NCBI GenBank assembly: GCA_025449115.1 | Contig: JAHLKC010000019.1 | Location: 248,001-312,000, forward strand | Source of the DNA: Chytridium lagenaria | Taxonomy: Eukaryota > Chytridiomycota > Chytridiomycetes > Chytridiales > Chytridiaceae | Length of the DNA: 64,000 bases | Reading direction: 5' to 3' | Shown here: positions 11,370-22,575 of the stretch, one piece after another | How positions within the stretch are numbered: the first letter of the stretch is position 1 | Layout: the number at the start of each line of letters is the position of its first letter | The notes under the pieces: model-generated | What the model saw: the letters and a program-made list of their open reading frames with translations, nothing else | Told to the model about the DNA's origin: nothing | The model's database searches: none | Translations under genes and position numbers: made by a program

Positions 11370-11762
11370 TATGCGGGATACAGAGCTTGTGGGAACGTTT
11401 ATTGCAAGTGTAGCGATACACCCGAGAAGATCAAGAAGGATTTTGGAGACTGTAGTGAAAGTAGAATCAGTTGGGGGCTCGGAGGCCGAGGATTGAATGT
11501 TTATATTATTTCGTGTTTTCTTTCGTCTGTTTTGATCTCAGTTTTTTTGCCTCAGTCACTTCACGAGAATTTGCAGAGGGTTGCTCTAAGATCGATTGTA
11601 CCCTCAACTTTATCTATGTATCCATAATTGCACAGTATCTTTAGCACCGAGACTCTTTTGCATTGTTCAGTTTTCTATGCCTTTGCCTCATTTCAGAAGA
11701 ACCATAAGTTTCTTGCGAAAACCTCGCATGACAACCTTCTCCAAATCAACACCTCAAACGCA
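11370..11762. other. Intergenic region between the DUF8032 gene and TFIIE-beta
   Basis: About 390 bp. It contains the 3' end of the DUF8032 transcript and the TFIIE-beta promoter. T-rich tracts occur near 11515-11550. I see no gene here. Confidence 0.4.
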
Positions 11763-12662
11763 ATGAGTGCAGAACAAAAGAAGCTCTTTGACATCTTAAA
11801 AGTATTGAAGGTAGTATATAAAGATACCACCTTCCAATCATCTAATCTATGCAAAGGAGCAACATGGAAAGAAGATGTCGCTGGGAGCGATGCAGAAACA
11901 GCTCACGTTTCGCCTTGCTGAAACATCAGTGTGGAGGCATTGCGATAAGATAGACTACGACCTTGATACCAAACTGATTTGGTACAAGGTACACCCCTTC
12001 TCCTCGTTATCGTTTCTCATCATCGTAGCATGATTATTCAATTCAAAGCAAAGAGGAGCTGTTGGAACTTTTACAATCCAACATCAATACCCAAGGAACT
12101 GATATTCGAGAATTGAAGGAATCATGCCCTGATATTTATGCTATGGTGGATGTAAGATTGTTGATTTGATGTTTAGTGACGCTATTTGAAGGAGCTGGAG
12201 AAGAGTGGGGATATCTTTTTGACTAGGAATAAAGATGACACACCTCGTGTCGCATACATCAATTGCATGAATGAGAAAGTAGGAGACGGTAGGTTATTAA
12301 ACGTATTTTTATGGAAGAATTTATGAGTTTCAAGGACCTGCAGAATATCCGTCTTCGGAATTTGCAAAATACTGGCATGAGGTGGAATTACCTGCAGACG
12401 AGGAGGCGTTGCTTAAAGAATTGACCAAAGGTATACTTGACCAATGTCATATTTAGTAAACGTTTTAGCCGGATTAAGAACTTTGGATGGTTCAAGCTTG
12501 CTGTTGAAGACAAAAAAGGTGGATAATTATTTTTTCGGTACGTTAACATTCGGTTAGGTTGTTGCAAAGGCAAAGACAAAAAGAGGCAGGAGGATCAAGA
12601 TCACAAACACTCACTTGGAAGGAGTTGACCTCACAAAGGACTGGAGCGCCTCTAAAAAATGA
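11763..12662 (+). CDS. TFA2: Transcription initiation factor IIE subunit beta
   Basis: TFIIE-beta is a subunit of the general factor TFIIE, which recruits and regulates TFIIH at RNA polymerase II promoters. Seen: the ATG at 11763 opens MSAEQKKLFDILKVLK. An intron (GTAGTATATAAAG to CAAAG) is followed by EQHGKKMSLGAMQKQLTFRL, then TSVWRHCDKIDYDLDTKLIW, SKEELLELLQSNINTQGTDI and LKESCPDIYAMVDELEKSGD, the tandem winged-helix core. Next come AKYWHEVELPADEEALLKEL and LRTLDGSSLLLKTKKV. The basic C-terminus RRIKITNTHLEGVDLTKDWS ends at 12662 and closely follows the conserved end of the family. All junctions I checked are in phase. The product is about 240 residues, slightly short because the N-terminal extension of animal homologues is missing. 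Confidence 0.93.
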
Positions 12663-12876
12663 GCTCGTTAAAATGCATGGTCATATTTATTTCGTTTATA
12701 ATACCCCTCAAATATATCTCCGCGTCGTTTCAAAGCACATATCTATTATTGCTTTATAACATCATATTGGGTTTTTACAGTGCATTAGCCGATGCTTGGC
12801 CATATTTATTTTAATCTATAGTACAGTGCAACTAACTATAACTTGATACATTGGAGCATCACGATCCCAAACCTCA

Positions 12877-15800
12877 TCATTTACCCTCCGCAACATGCAC
12901 ACCATTCCAATCTGCCGGGGGCGGATTTACCAGATAATTTCTGCATCTCTGCACCAAAGTCTTACTCGGCCCATCATCCGCAACCCTAATAGCTGTCTCA
13001 AAGATATCTATAGCCTCCTTGAAGAATTTCTTCCGGTACTTTGACAGTCCCTGTCGGAACAGATGAGCGCCTTCAAGGACTTTTTCTGGAAGTGGATCGC
13101 CCTTTCTCCCAAGAAGTTCGAAAATGGCGACCTTGTTGGATTTTCCGGTGACGATGACTTGGTCGACTTCTCTTGTGACAAATTGGTCATGAGTTTCTAG
13201 AAGGGTGTGCTCGGTGATGAGGATTGTGACGGGCGTAATGTTTGGTAAGGCCTTCAATACGGGAGGCGAGATTGACGGCGTCTCCGATGCATGAGAATTC
13301 CATGCGTTTTGTTGACCCAATGTTTCCGGAAAGAACCTATATGTGCCATGCAATGATGTGTTAGCACTTTTTCTTTTCACGTAATTGAATATGTGTTTGT
13401 TCTAACCATTCCCGTGTTGACTCCGATTCCAATCTTGATCTCTTTTAGGCCACTTTTTGCCCTGTGCTCGTTAAAGATACCAACGCTATCTTTCATTCGA
13501 AGCGCGGCATTGCAAGCATGTATAGAATCATCCGGATTCACGAAAGGAACCCCAAAGACAGCCATAACAGCATCTCCAATATATTTATCGAGTATACCTA
13601 AATGACTATAAATATCTGGTCTATAGAGGGTCTTCTTACCCTGCTCGGCAAGAATAGCATTGACAGCATCACTAAGTGGTGGTTCAGAAGTTCGACGACT
13701 TCATGGGGCTCCATGGACTCAGAAAGGGTAGTGAAGGAACGAATGTCGGAGAAAAGAATAGCGACTTTTTTCCTTTTTCCACCCAGCTGACCGCCATCTT
13801 CCGCCATCACCTGCTTCGCAAGTGCAGGAGACATATATCTGAAAAAGATTATGAGAAAGCCTTCTCAATATAACGTGCCCTACCTCCCAAGAGTCATCAG
13901 AGCTCTCTTTTCCGAACTAATATCTTCCAGCACAATAACAACACCCGTACTCGCGTAGGTATTCGTATCCTTATAACTCTTCCCGGAACTACTATCCCGA
14001 TCGCCAATTCGGTCGTCATCTGCACAATAGTGTAGTTTACGTTTCGCACTTTCCCATCAAGGCTCAATTCATAATCCTGCGCAATGATAGTTCCTCCCGG
14101 TGTATTAAACGCGCGATCAATGTCAGACACGAATGTAGCGTTCTCGGGACCTAACCATTTCGCGTAATGGCTTGTTTTCATTTCTTCTAACATGGCCTCC
14201 ATTTCCATTTTGGAGGGATGGTTGATGTGACTAAGGTGGCCGTCGCCATCGAGGGTGAGGACGACGTTGGTGATGGATTGGAGAATCATAGATAGGTAGG
14301 TTTTTACTTGAGAGGTTTCACGAAGAGTGTCTTCAGTTTTCTTAAAAAGGTATGATTTTTCAATAGCGACGGCAGCTAATCTAGTGTTAGCGGTAAATGC
14401 CAAAACTGGACATACCTTGTGCAGAGAAAGAACTGAGAATTTTCTCGTCTTCCGCACCAAAAGCTCCCTTCTTACGATTAATCATTTGGGTAACGCCAAT
14501 TGCCTCTCCGCTAATATTTTTTTATGGGCATACACAGTATGTTGCGGGTGATATACCCTGTCTGTCGGTCAACTTCGGGGTTGAACCTCGAGTCTTTGTA
14601 CGCGTCATGAATATTCACAGAGTCTGCGGAAAGAGTAATTGTTAGTAAAAAGGGGTGTTTTGAACAATCCAAAAAACGCACTCCCAGACGTAAATACAAA
14701 TCCAGCAATTCCAGAATTCACGGGGATCCTGATTTCTTGGATTATATCACGACCTTGAATATGTGCACGAAGTTGCTTTGCTTGCGGATCAAACAAGAAG
14801 AGTGTACAGCGATCTGCTGACAGAAGCTCCTTTGCCGCGTCCATGATCATCTTCACGAGGAGATCCAGCTCCAGCGTTGATCCCAATGACCGTGTCGTCT
14901 CTAGTAGCACTTCCACCTTCTTCTGCGTTTTCTTCATAGTGTCATACATCTGAGCATTGTTGATGATAATTCCCGCCTGCTTGCATAGCGTTTTCAGTAA
15001 AAACTCATCCTCATGGTTGAAAGGTTGAAGAACTCCATTTTGCCCAATCTTGTTTACAGCCTCGATAACACCTTTCAAAGTATTATCACGTGTCTTGATC
15101 GGGAAGCATATAATCGAATGAGGTATGACATCAGAAGCACCCCTTGTATCAACGTCTGCATCAAAATGTTCGTTGTTGACAGCATCCCTGATGTTCACAG
15201 GCTCGTCACGTTGGGCGACCCAACCAGCGATTCCAGCTCCTGGCGGATATCTCATGTCTGACAACAACTCCTTCTCTTTTGCATCTAAAGTGGGATCGTA
15301 ATCGCAACGACGAGCTCTCCAGTGTCCGGATCGATCAAGTACATTATAATAAGCTCGCAACTGAGAATACGAGCAGCTTCGTTGGCAATACTGTCCATTG
15401 CATCATCCAGCTCAATATCTAAGGATATACAAGAACTGACGGTCAAAAGTCTATCCACCTTCTCAAACAAGAAAAGAAGATGTTTAATGATCTCAGCTCT
15501 CGTAGTTTTGTCCATCTTTTCCATCTGATTAATAAATCTCGGGTCAAAGTACTTTTGCAGCAAGCCCATAATTAAGTTATCCTCATTGCTTGGCATCATG
15601 CCGAATCCTGTGAACTGATGTCCGTATGCAGCATGTGAGGTGATGTAGGAGGATTTTCGGTCTACCCTCTCAGCGACTGAGGGATCACCGTCACTCGGTG
15701 CTAGCGACGCTAATGATGTAGCACTTCCAAGCGAAGAAGTTCTGTAAAGGTTATTCTTCGAATTCGATCGTGACTGAGAAAGGTGGGTCTTCTTGTTTCT

Positions 15801-17202
15801 TGCGGAAAGCTTGTTTGACTGACGGTTTCCATGGTCGCTAGTATATGCGTGTTGGTTGCGATTATGATACTCTGGATATGTTAGATTCATGTCTTAATCA
15901 ATCAAACCTTTTGATATACAACCCATTGAATTCAGTATTATGGGTATACCGTTGTGTCTGAAAATTGAAGTGACCGCCAATGCTAAACGGTAAGTTACAG
16001 ATTAAATTTAAGCTTACGGTTATCTTCCGCCAATAGCTGAAGTAGCTGACATGCCTGCATTTGAACTTCAATGTTGTCGCTCAGACGACACATTAATGCC
16101 AGAAGAATTGTTACCGCGCCATGATCGTAAAGTGCGGTTATACCGTGAGTTTCTGAGATATAGTTTAACATTTTTAAGTAAAGGATAATAGGCAAAAAGA
16201 TACTGACTGTTTTCATCGGCAAGAAGGATTAGAGCATTTAGAGCATCCAGCGTTTGCTCATTAGTGCATTCAGGATCCGTTAATGTACAAAGATGTGTGT
16301 CGATCATGGCAAGATCCGAAACATGGAAGATCTTTCTCCCTGGAAGCTTTAACGATCTTTCTCCGGCATGGTCCTCCACGTCAATCCTAGCAACGGTATA
16401 TCCACTATCTTTCTGTGGTGTGCTAAACAAAAGCAGCGGGTCATTATTCCGTTCCTCAGTGACAATGCCTTCCACAGTATGAGATCTTTTATGGCCGTTT
16501 GCTGACTTTGGGCGGAGAAGATTTGAGACGTCAGTAGCTTTGACAGCATTTCGAGAAGTGGTGTAGTGGTTTTTCGAATAAAATCCGGAGAAGTGTGCGC
16601 CAATTGGATGGTTTGAGGTTAAATTGGCGGAGAAATGGGCTTGTGGTTTGGTATGCTGGCTTGCTTTTGAGGCTGCTTCCATTAAATTGAAAGCATTATG
16701 TACCGCGGAAGATATTCCATCTTCCTTAAAGCAGATACAAGATTCACAGATATCGGCGACGCTATTAACGCGGGTTCTTTATACGCAGTATGCATATCTT
16801 TACTGCCTCGCCGAGGAGACGCACTTTTTGGCCTTATCGTTTGAGAGAACCCAGTGGCATGTAATTGCGATGGTATTTCTACGATCTTTCCTTTCGCCGA
16901 ATTAGCCGCAGCAGGATTTGTGGTGAACTTTTGCATGTAAAGCTTCGAGTTCTTCTCGTTGATCGCATTGCGGCTTTTATTTTCTGAACTGCTGGGCTCG
17001 CTGATGGTGGGATGCCTGAATTTTGCGTACCACGAGGGATGCTTTGAAGTTGAAGCCCTGACGTTTCCCTTGCCGTTGCAGGCCTCGTGCGTGACGTCCC
17101 CGGCATGGCAGACCTCGCCCGTGGTTTAAGCATTTGCTCAATCCATGTGGTGTCATTGGCTGAAGGGCCCGATCCGGCCGATGCCCCTCTCCCTGACGCC
17201 AT
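12877..17202 (-). CDS. ARM-GAF-GAF-PAS class III adenylate/guanylate cyclase
   Basis: Soluble class III nucleotidyl cyclase, making cAMP or cGMP. From ATG 17202: a Pro/Ser/Arg-rich N-terminus; armadillo-like repeats ([46 protein letters not shown]); GAF 1 ([40 protein letters not shown]); GAF 2 ([32 protein letters not shown]); a PAS-like segment ([20 protein letters not shown]); and the catalytic domain with [14 protein letters not shown] (metal Asp), [14 protein letters not shown] (Lys, second metal Asp) and [16 protein letters not shown] (Asn...Arg). Introns near 16210, 16015 and 15885 join the ARM part to the GAF part in phase. Ser before C-IGD fits cAMP-type class IIIb enzymes better than cGMP (Cys), but specificity is unproven. 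Frameshifts lie at 13231-13233 and near 14020, with a possible third near 16990. Confidence 0.85.
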
Positions 17203-17222
17203 CTCCCCCACCGCTCCACACT
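17203..17222. promoter_or_regulatory. 20-bp gap between two divergent start codons
   Basis: Only 20 bp separate the putative ATG of the cyclase gene (17202, minus) and the ATG at 17223 (plus). The promoters of each must therefore lie inside the other gene's transcribed region, or one start is wrong. Confidence 0.35.
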
Positions 17223-17846
17223 ATGAACCCCACGATCACCAGAGAAGTCCTCAGAATTGAGGATCTCGTGCTCTCTTCAACGGAGCTATTAAGTTGTACG
17301 GACGGCTCAACCTTCTGCCTCGAAGGTGGTTGGTTGTGGGTTGGTTGTGAGCAGAGCTGTTGCAGGGGACTTGTCACGGAATGCGCTCTATGGTCACACA
17401 AGAGATTGGATTCCCATTTGCTCACGTTCCCACGCGACAACTCGATAAAACCAGTTGCTGGATCAAAAGCAACCCCACGGCATCATTCCTTCCAACTTCA
17501 ATCAGTACATCTCGTACAAGATATTAAACAGATGGAGAAGCAATGGCCGATACTCAAGTATTCACGTCTTAACCATGGCGATTCCTCTTCTGCTGGAGGG
17601 AAGGAGGGCTGGGTGTTTCTGGAAAAGAAGGACATTCAAGCTTCCATTCGCATCGGCCACAGAGGTGAAGTGGAGATGGAAGTAATGGTTCAGAATCCAA
17701 CTGCAATCGTACTGGTAACGAGCTCATTGGAGCCTGAGTTGCACTCACAATTGCAGGAAAAGGTGGACCTGAAGTCGGGATCCGTTTCTATCCTCAGAAA
17801 AGATACAACTCTTGGCGTGCGATATTCATTCGGAAATGTTTGCTGA
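17223..17846 (+). CDS. Single-exon protein of unknown function
   Basis: A 207-residue open frame from MNPTITREVLRIEDLVLSS to a stop at 17846; the frame is open further upstream to 17145. Seen: an N-terminal beta-rich, Cys-containing stretch (CTDGSTFCLEGGWLWVGCEQ), a central hydrophilic linker, then KEGWVFLEKKDIQASIRIGH followed by beta-strand-like VEMEVMVQNPTAIVLVTSSL. The DGST-x-L element and the following short beta domain recall, weakly, the N-terminal domain of vertebrate C5orf34-like proteins; this is a guess. There are no membrane segments or signal peptide. The head-to-head arrangement with the cyclase gene implies shared regulatory DNA. Confidence 0.5.
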   Translation: MNPTITREVLRIEDLVLSSTELLSCTDGSTFCLEGGWLWVGCEQSCCRGLVTECALWSHKRLDSHLLTFPRDNSIKPVAGSKATPRHHSFQLQSVHLVQDIKQMEKQWPILKYSRLNHGDSSSAGGKEGWVFLEKKDIQASIRIGHRGEVEMEVMVQNPTAIVLVTSSLEPELHSQLQEKVDLKSGSVSILRKDTTLGVRYSFGNVC

Positions 17847-18171
17847 CTAGAGCACCAGATATTAGCTAATATTCTTTATTAAGGGGCCAAAGCGACGATT
17901 TCAACTCAAATTCATGTTTGCGATTGACTGCTCGGAGTGTATGCGAGTGCTAGCTCCATACTGCCCAGGAAAAACTTTAGTGGACGGTGATTTTATACAG
18001 TACCTATATATAATGTCATCTATTCGTCTAAGTCCCTCTTAACAAGGTCTTCTCAAACCCCAGATATGTATATACCTCACAGCCACCCTTCTCAGGTTCA
18101 TGGAGGTGTGTGGACAACATGAAGTATTCTGATATCCAAAAGCAAAACCTCAAACCCAAAGTAATCTGTAC
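17847..18171. other. Intergenic region with a TATA-like element
   Basis: A 325-bp gap between two plus-strand genes. CTATATATAATG near 18003-18014 is a reasonable TATA element for the gene starting at 18172. Nothing else was recognised. Confidence 0.35.
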
Positions 18172-19582
18172 ATGAACTTGGAGGCTCCGCCGCTTGGACA
18201 AAAGGAGAACATCGTGTCGCAGGGGACGAGCGTGTTAACTGACAGTCTCATCGGCAGCGGGAAAGCATCCTTAAACCAAGGAGGGGCACCAACCGTCAAT
18301 CAAGGACGGACGCAGAGTTTTTCCATGGCAACTTCTCTACCACAGCAAATTCAACAGGAAATCGCGAACAGACCGATAGACGATATCGCACAGCAGGGAA
18401 GGAGTGCCACATTTTGCTTCGGCTTGAACGAGAAAGCTGTCAACCAAGGGAGAACCCAAAGCTTCGCAATACCAAGTACTCCATCACCGCAGCTTTCAAA
18501 GCAAGTTGCGAATGGAACGACCTTAAAAAGAGCCTACTCGGAAATCCAAGTTGAAGAAGCTGCACCGTCGGCCAAGATTCCTCGCTTTGACATCATCCAA
18601 CCCGGAAGTATGATAGATATAGAGAGTATGGAGGAACCTGACATAGTTTTACTGTTTCGCCACATCATGCGGCAGCCAAGATTCCAAACGGTGCTCAAGA
18701 TAGCCGAGCAGCTTATGAGCGAAAAGGAAGAGCTGTTCTCCATAAACTTAGCTGAAATAAACTGAATAGTTGTTTAAGCCTGCCGGATTTTCAATGAACG
18801 GATCTTCTTTGAAAGAGGCCAAAAAGGTCTACTCGGCCCCACTTGTGCGAAACCGAGGCAAGGCGGACTCATCCAGGAACGGAACTTCACATGTGGTAAA
18901 GGCAGATGCCAAACAACTATCAAAAACTGCCTCAAACCCACGGATTACTGTAGCATGCCACTACCCGAGCAACCTTCCGATTACAACGTGGCAGACACTT
19001 GCAAGCCATCTTGCTGACTCTTTTTTTAGGAAATGGTTGGAGGAGTTGAAGCCCAACGACCTGAGGTTCTTCTGTTCCAATGTGACAAACCTCACAAATG
19101 AGTTGACAAGAGTCTTGCAAGGTTTGCCTGTTGTCACCAAACCACTTTTCCCTTCTTAACAGGCTTTTAGATGATTCTGACAGCGCAAGTGCATGGAACG
19201 AAGCCTACCTGAATTTTTTCAGTGACTATGCAGGCGCGTCATTATTATATTTACAATCAGTAAGCCAAACTTCCTATTTGTCACTTTTAACATATAAAAG
19301 ATATATGCTCCGGCGGACGACCTCATTATATCCTTAAAATCACTCGTCAGCCTTCGAAATAATTCAGGAGCTATTGAAAACCAGCGCTTTAGTAGTAAAG
19401 AAAGTCGACAGATGTTCTTTGAGGCCTTCCGTGTATGTTTTCAAGGAATATTTACGATTCTATCATTCTTCAGAGCTAGGGAGGCACACCTTGAACGATT
19501 GATGCAAGACTTTGAGAAATTGGGAAGAAGAGAGTTGTATTTACAAGGAATTTATAACTCAGCTGTCAGGAAAAGGAAATGA
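18172..19582 (+). CDS. Disordered N-terminus with NQGRTQSF repeats plus a helical domain, unknown function
   Basis: No family recognised. Part 1 (18172-18765): MNLEAPPLGQKENIVSQGTS, then a short motif recurring as TVNQGRTQSFSM, AQQGRSATFCF and AVNQGRTQSFAI, then KRAYSEIQVEEAAPSAKIPR and a helical end (VLLFRHIMRQPRFQTVLKIA). Part 2 (from about 18770): FKPAGFSMNGSSLKEAKKVY, the helical WQTLASHLADSFFRKWLEEL and LRFFCSNVTNLTNELTRVL, and later exons with LLDDSDSASAWNEAYLNFFS and LERLMQDFEKLGRRELYLQG, ending RKRK at 19582. The stop at 18765 and the absence of a clear donor before part 2 mean that either one base is missing or these are two genes. The repeated Gln-Gly-Arg-(T/S) motif could be a docking or phosphorylation site. 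Confidence 0.45.
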
Positions 19583-19721
19583 CGGAAACAAAAAGCATCG
19601 AGGTTGTAATAAAGCAATCCTTAAAGGGGAATGTATTCAAGCGAAAGGTAAAATATTTGTGACCTAAACATTCGTACTGACGAATGAGAAGAGCAAAATC
19701 ACATGCTTCGAAAAGGGAACC

Positions 19722-21948
19722 ATGACAGAACTCGAAAGCTTAAACTCTGGGAGCAACTCTGTTTTTCCAGCCTTTCAACCATTGCTCCGGCTTTAACACC
19801 ACCATTCGAAAGAACACGTCAACCATCACACACCAAACCGCCAATCGCAAGTAATTATCCCCGCGGCGTCTTCCCAAATCGGAGAGCGTGGGAGTCTCTA
19901 AAAAAGCGTCCTTTTCTGCAATGTCAAATAGCGGAGCACCCACACCCCATGAGTCGAGACATGAGATGCCTAAGGATAATCCGTCAAATAGAAAAGCATC
20001 TCTCATACCACCAAACGAATTCCGAGATCGTGAACCATCCGTTAGCATTTTGGAGTCTCGGCCCATTATTCAAGAACGAAGAAGTCCAGAAAATCTTACT
20101 ATTACGATGACATCTCAACCAAATCAAGCTAAAGTCTATAACGACACGGTGAAATCTAAGCCAGCCTCGATAACTTTTAGCCCTGAAGTGAAGTCAAAGG
20201 TGGAGATGAAACATGTCGGCGTCGGTGATTTAGAGGTGTTATTAGATTTAGTATTTACTCTAAGCATATTTAAGGCCGCGCTTAACATATGTGACGCCGA
20301 AGTTCAAGTGGACGATCCTTCAAATTCCGAAATCAAAGAGCTAACGCAAAGGATAGCTATATTGATCGCAGAGGTTTACCCGACTGCGGAATTCAGCTAA
20401 CCCCGTAAATTAGAACGAAAGATCTTCAGCCTCCTACCACCTTCAGCTGCAAGACTTGCAACGCAATTTGGAGAGAAAAGTTAAACGAGCCGAAACAGAT
20501 ATTTTTAAACTAAAGCTCGACTACGACGAAAAACTGAGCGCCTCGCGATCCCAAGTTCAAAGTCTTGAATTTAGCCTATCGCAGTTAAGTCACGAGCTAG
20601 AAAAGACGAGGATTGAACGAGACGCGATTCTTGAGCAGAATCTATTGACACAAGAAGAAGGTATTCGCCTTTTCAAGGGTTAACTAAATGGCATAGCGCG
20701 GATGCTGGAAACAGATATGAGTGCCTTAAAAGAGAAGATGGTTGAAACTCAGGCGCTCGCTGACTCTTTGGAGATGCATTTGACGTCACTCGCAGAGGAT
20801 CATTGTGCCCTGAAAGTTGTTTTTGACCAAGAGTCGCAATCAAAATCTGACTTGCAGAAAAGTCTGGATGACGCATTAGCTCGCCTTTTGGCATCGGAAA
20901 CTGAAAAAGGAAGACTTACATTAACGGTCGAAGAAACCAACGAGAGCTGGGAGAAGACAAAGATTCGGATGGGAGATCTTCATCACCAACTTGTTATAAC
21001 AAAAGAGGAGAACGAGAAAATGGAGGTATAAAGACTAATGTCATTTGTTCTGATGATATATCAGGACGAGCTCTATCAGACACGAAGTGAACTTAAAATG
21101 AGAGATTATAAAATCAAGGAACTTCAACTCATGGTAGACACAATGTTAAAATATCCGGATGTCAGTCTAGGCCAGCTTCCTAGTGAACCAGGTATTTTAC
21201 TTTGTCCATTCCAAATCTTATTAGCAAAGATGCAAACTCACTTGACGGACTTTATCGAGAATTTATCAATTGCAACAACATGAGAATAACACTACTTGAG
21301 CAAAAGAATAACGAATACCGGTACATGCGACTGAAGAATGGTGAGCTTTGTTCAAAAAAACATATTGTTCTGACTTACATAGTGAAAGTTCCAGACTCTC
21401 AAAATGGGCAAGCATTGTTAAACGCGCCAGTTGTTAAACTTTGGGATAATGATCCTGTTCAGCGTTCTGCCAAAATTATGGATATACGGGGCTCTAATAA
21501 TCAGACTGAAGCAAGCCCTAACTCTCAAAACGCCGTTGTAAGAAACTCCGCCTCTCCGCAGGGACCAGAAAGATGGGCGACCTCTGTGTTCTCCTCCATA
21601 GCAAACCCGGTTTTAGGAATTAAACAGAAGAGTGGGGTGACAGCGCCCCGGACAAAGACGCCTTTGGAATCCCAAATCCATCCCGAAAACGCTTTCCCCA
21701 AAGCTCCTGCACCTGGACGATCTGTCGTATTCGAGGCCCATCGCTCTAAAACAAAATCTCCATACACAAGCATCGAACTACATCCAAGTACCAGCAGTCC
21801 GACGAGATTTCTCGATGAATACCTTCGTGAGTTTCAAAGCCCATCCAGTGACAAAACAGCCGCCCAAAGCCCCTCTCCGATTCTCAGAGTATCTTCCCCT
21901 TTAAAAAATCATGGCTTAAAGACACAAAAAACGAGGAAAGCTTATTGA
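19722..21948 (+). CDS. Long coiled-coil protein with disordered ends, unknown function
   Basis: No family recognised. Starts MTELESLNSGSNSVFPAFQP at 19722, with a frame change near 19790, then a Ser/Pro/Arg-rich section (SNSGAPTPHESRHEMPKDNP). A globular helical piece follows (GDLEVLLDLVFTLSIFKAAL). About 20450-21130 is an uninterrupted heptad-rich coiled coil (NLERKVKRAETDIFKLKLDY, LSQLSHELEKTRIERDAILE, SDLQKSLDDALARLLASETE). The C-terminal third is disordered, rich in Ser/Pro, and ends at 21948. Frame changes near 20680 and 21030 may be indels or small introns. The organisation (disordered-coil-disordered) resembles centrosomal, basal-body or cytoskeletal scaffold proteins, but nothing specific supports that. 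Confidence 0.45.
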
Positions 21949-22027
21949 AAGAAAAACATACTCAGATATCGATGTATATCTTTAAAACTTTGAGGAAAGA
22001 GAAAATACATTAAAGGTATACACAAAA

Positions 22028-22508
22028 TCACTCCTTCTTGTTGTAAAGTGGCCACCAGCTACGCATAGACTCAGGTATGGGCTCAATAAGAGTCCTGCCC
22101 TCTTTCTTCAGCTGAGCCTCCCATTGTGCCTTAAAAGCCGGGTCCTGATGAGATGAGATTAAGTCCTCCAAACAATTGATCTTACATGAAATTCCTTTGA
22201 CCACAGCATAGATGGAATCCAGAAATGGGGTAGGTGTGGCGGACCTGATTACCTTGTAAGTCACCATGCATGTTAGCACGAATCTTTTACCTCTCGCTCG
22301 GCTGAGGCTGACCAGATGACGCCTGCAAGGGTCATCACTCCTCCGAGAGTGATGATAGAGTTGGTGACCACGTTCTTGGGGGTAGCCCACCATCCTCCAT
22401 AGTATGACCAAACCCACTTCGGGTACGGGTAATGTGAACCTCCTCCCTAGTCATGCAAACTTCAGCATCTGTTGCTGTTTCAATGTTGTAATCAATCGTC
22501 TTTACCAT
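22028..22508 (-). CDS. Small single-pass, probably mitochondrial inner-membrane protein
   Basis: Reading from ATG 22508, the first exon codes only Met, the donor GTAAAGACG follows directly, and the second exon begins GGGSHYPYPKWVWSYYGGWW. One hydrophobic helix follows (NSIITLGGVMTLAGVIWSAS). The next exon reads FWIPSMLWSKEFH, then DPAFKAQWEAQLKKEG and a stop at 22028 after WWPLYNKKE. The PYPKWVWS-x(2)-GGWW start, one helix and an aromatic tail are typical of small accessory subunits of respiratory complexes in fungi and plants; complex I is my best guess, from memory and not proven. One exon junction (near 22260) is off by one frame, so a base may be missing. Confidence 0.55.
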
Positions 22509-22575
22509 TTTTCGAGTTGGATGGGTTTGGATGTAGTACAGAGAAGTATATTACAAAAGATATATATTTGTTGGA

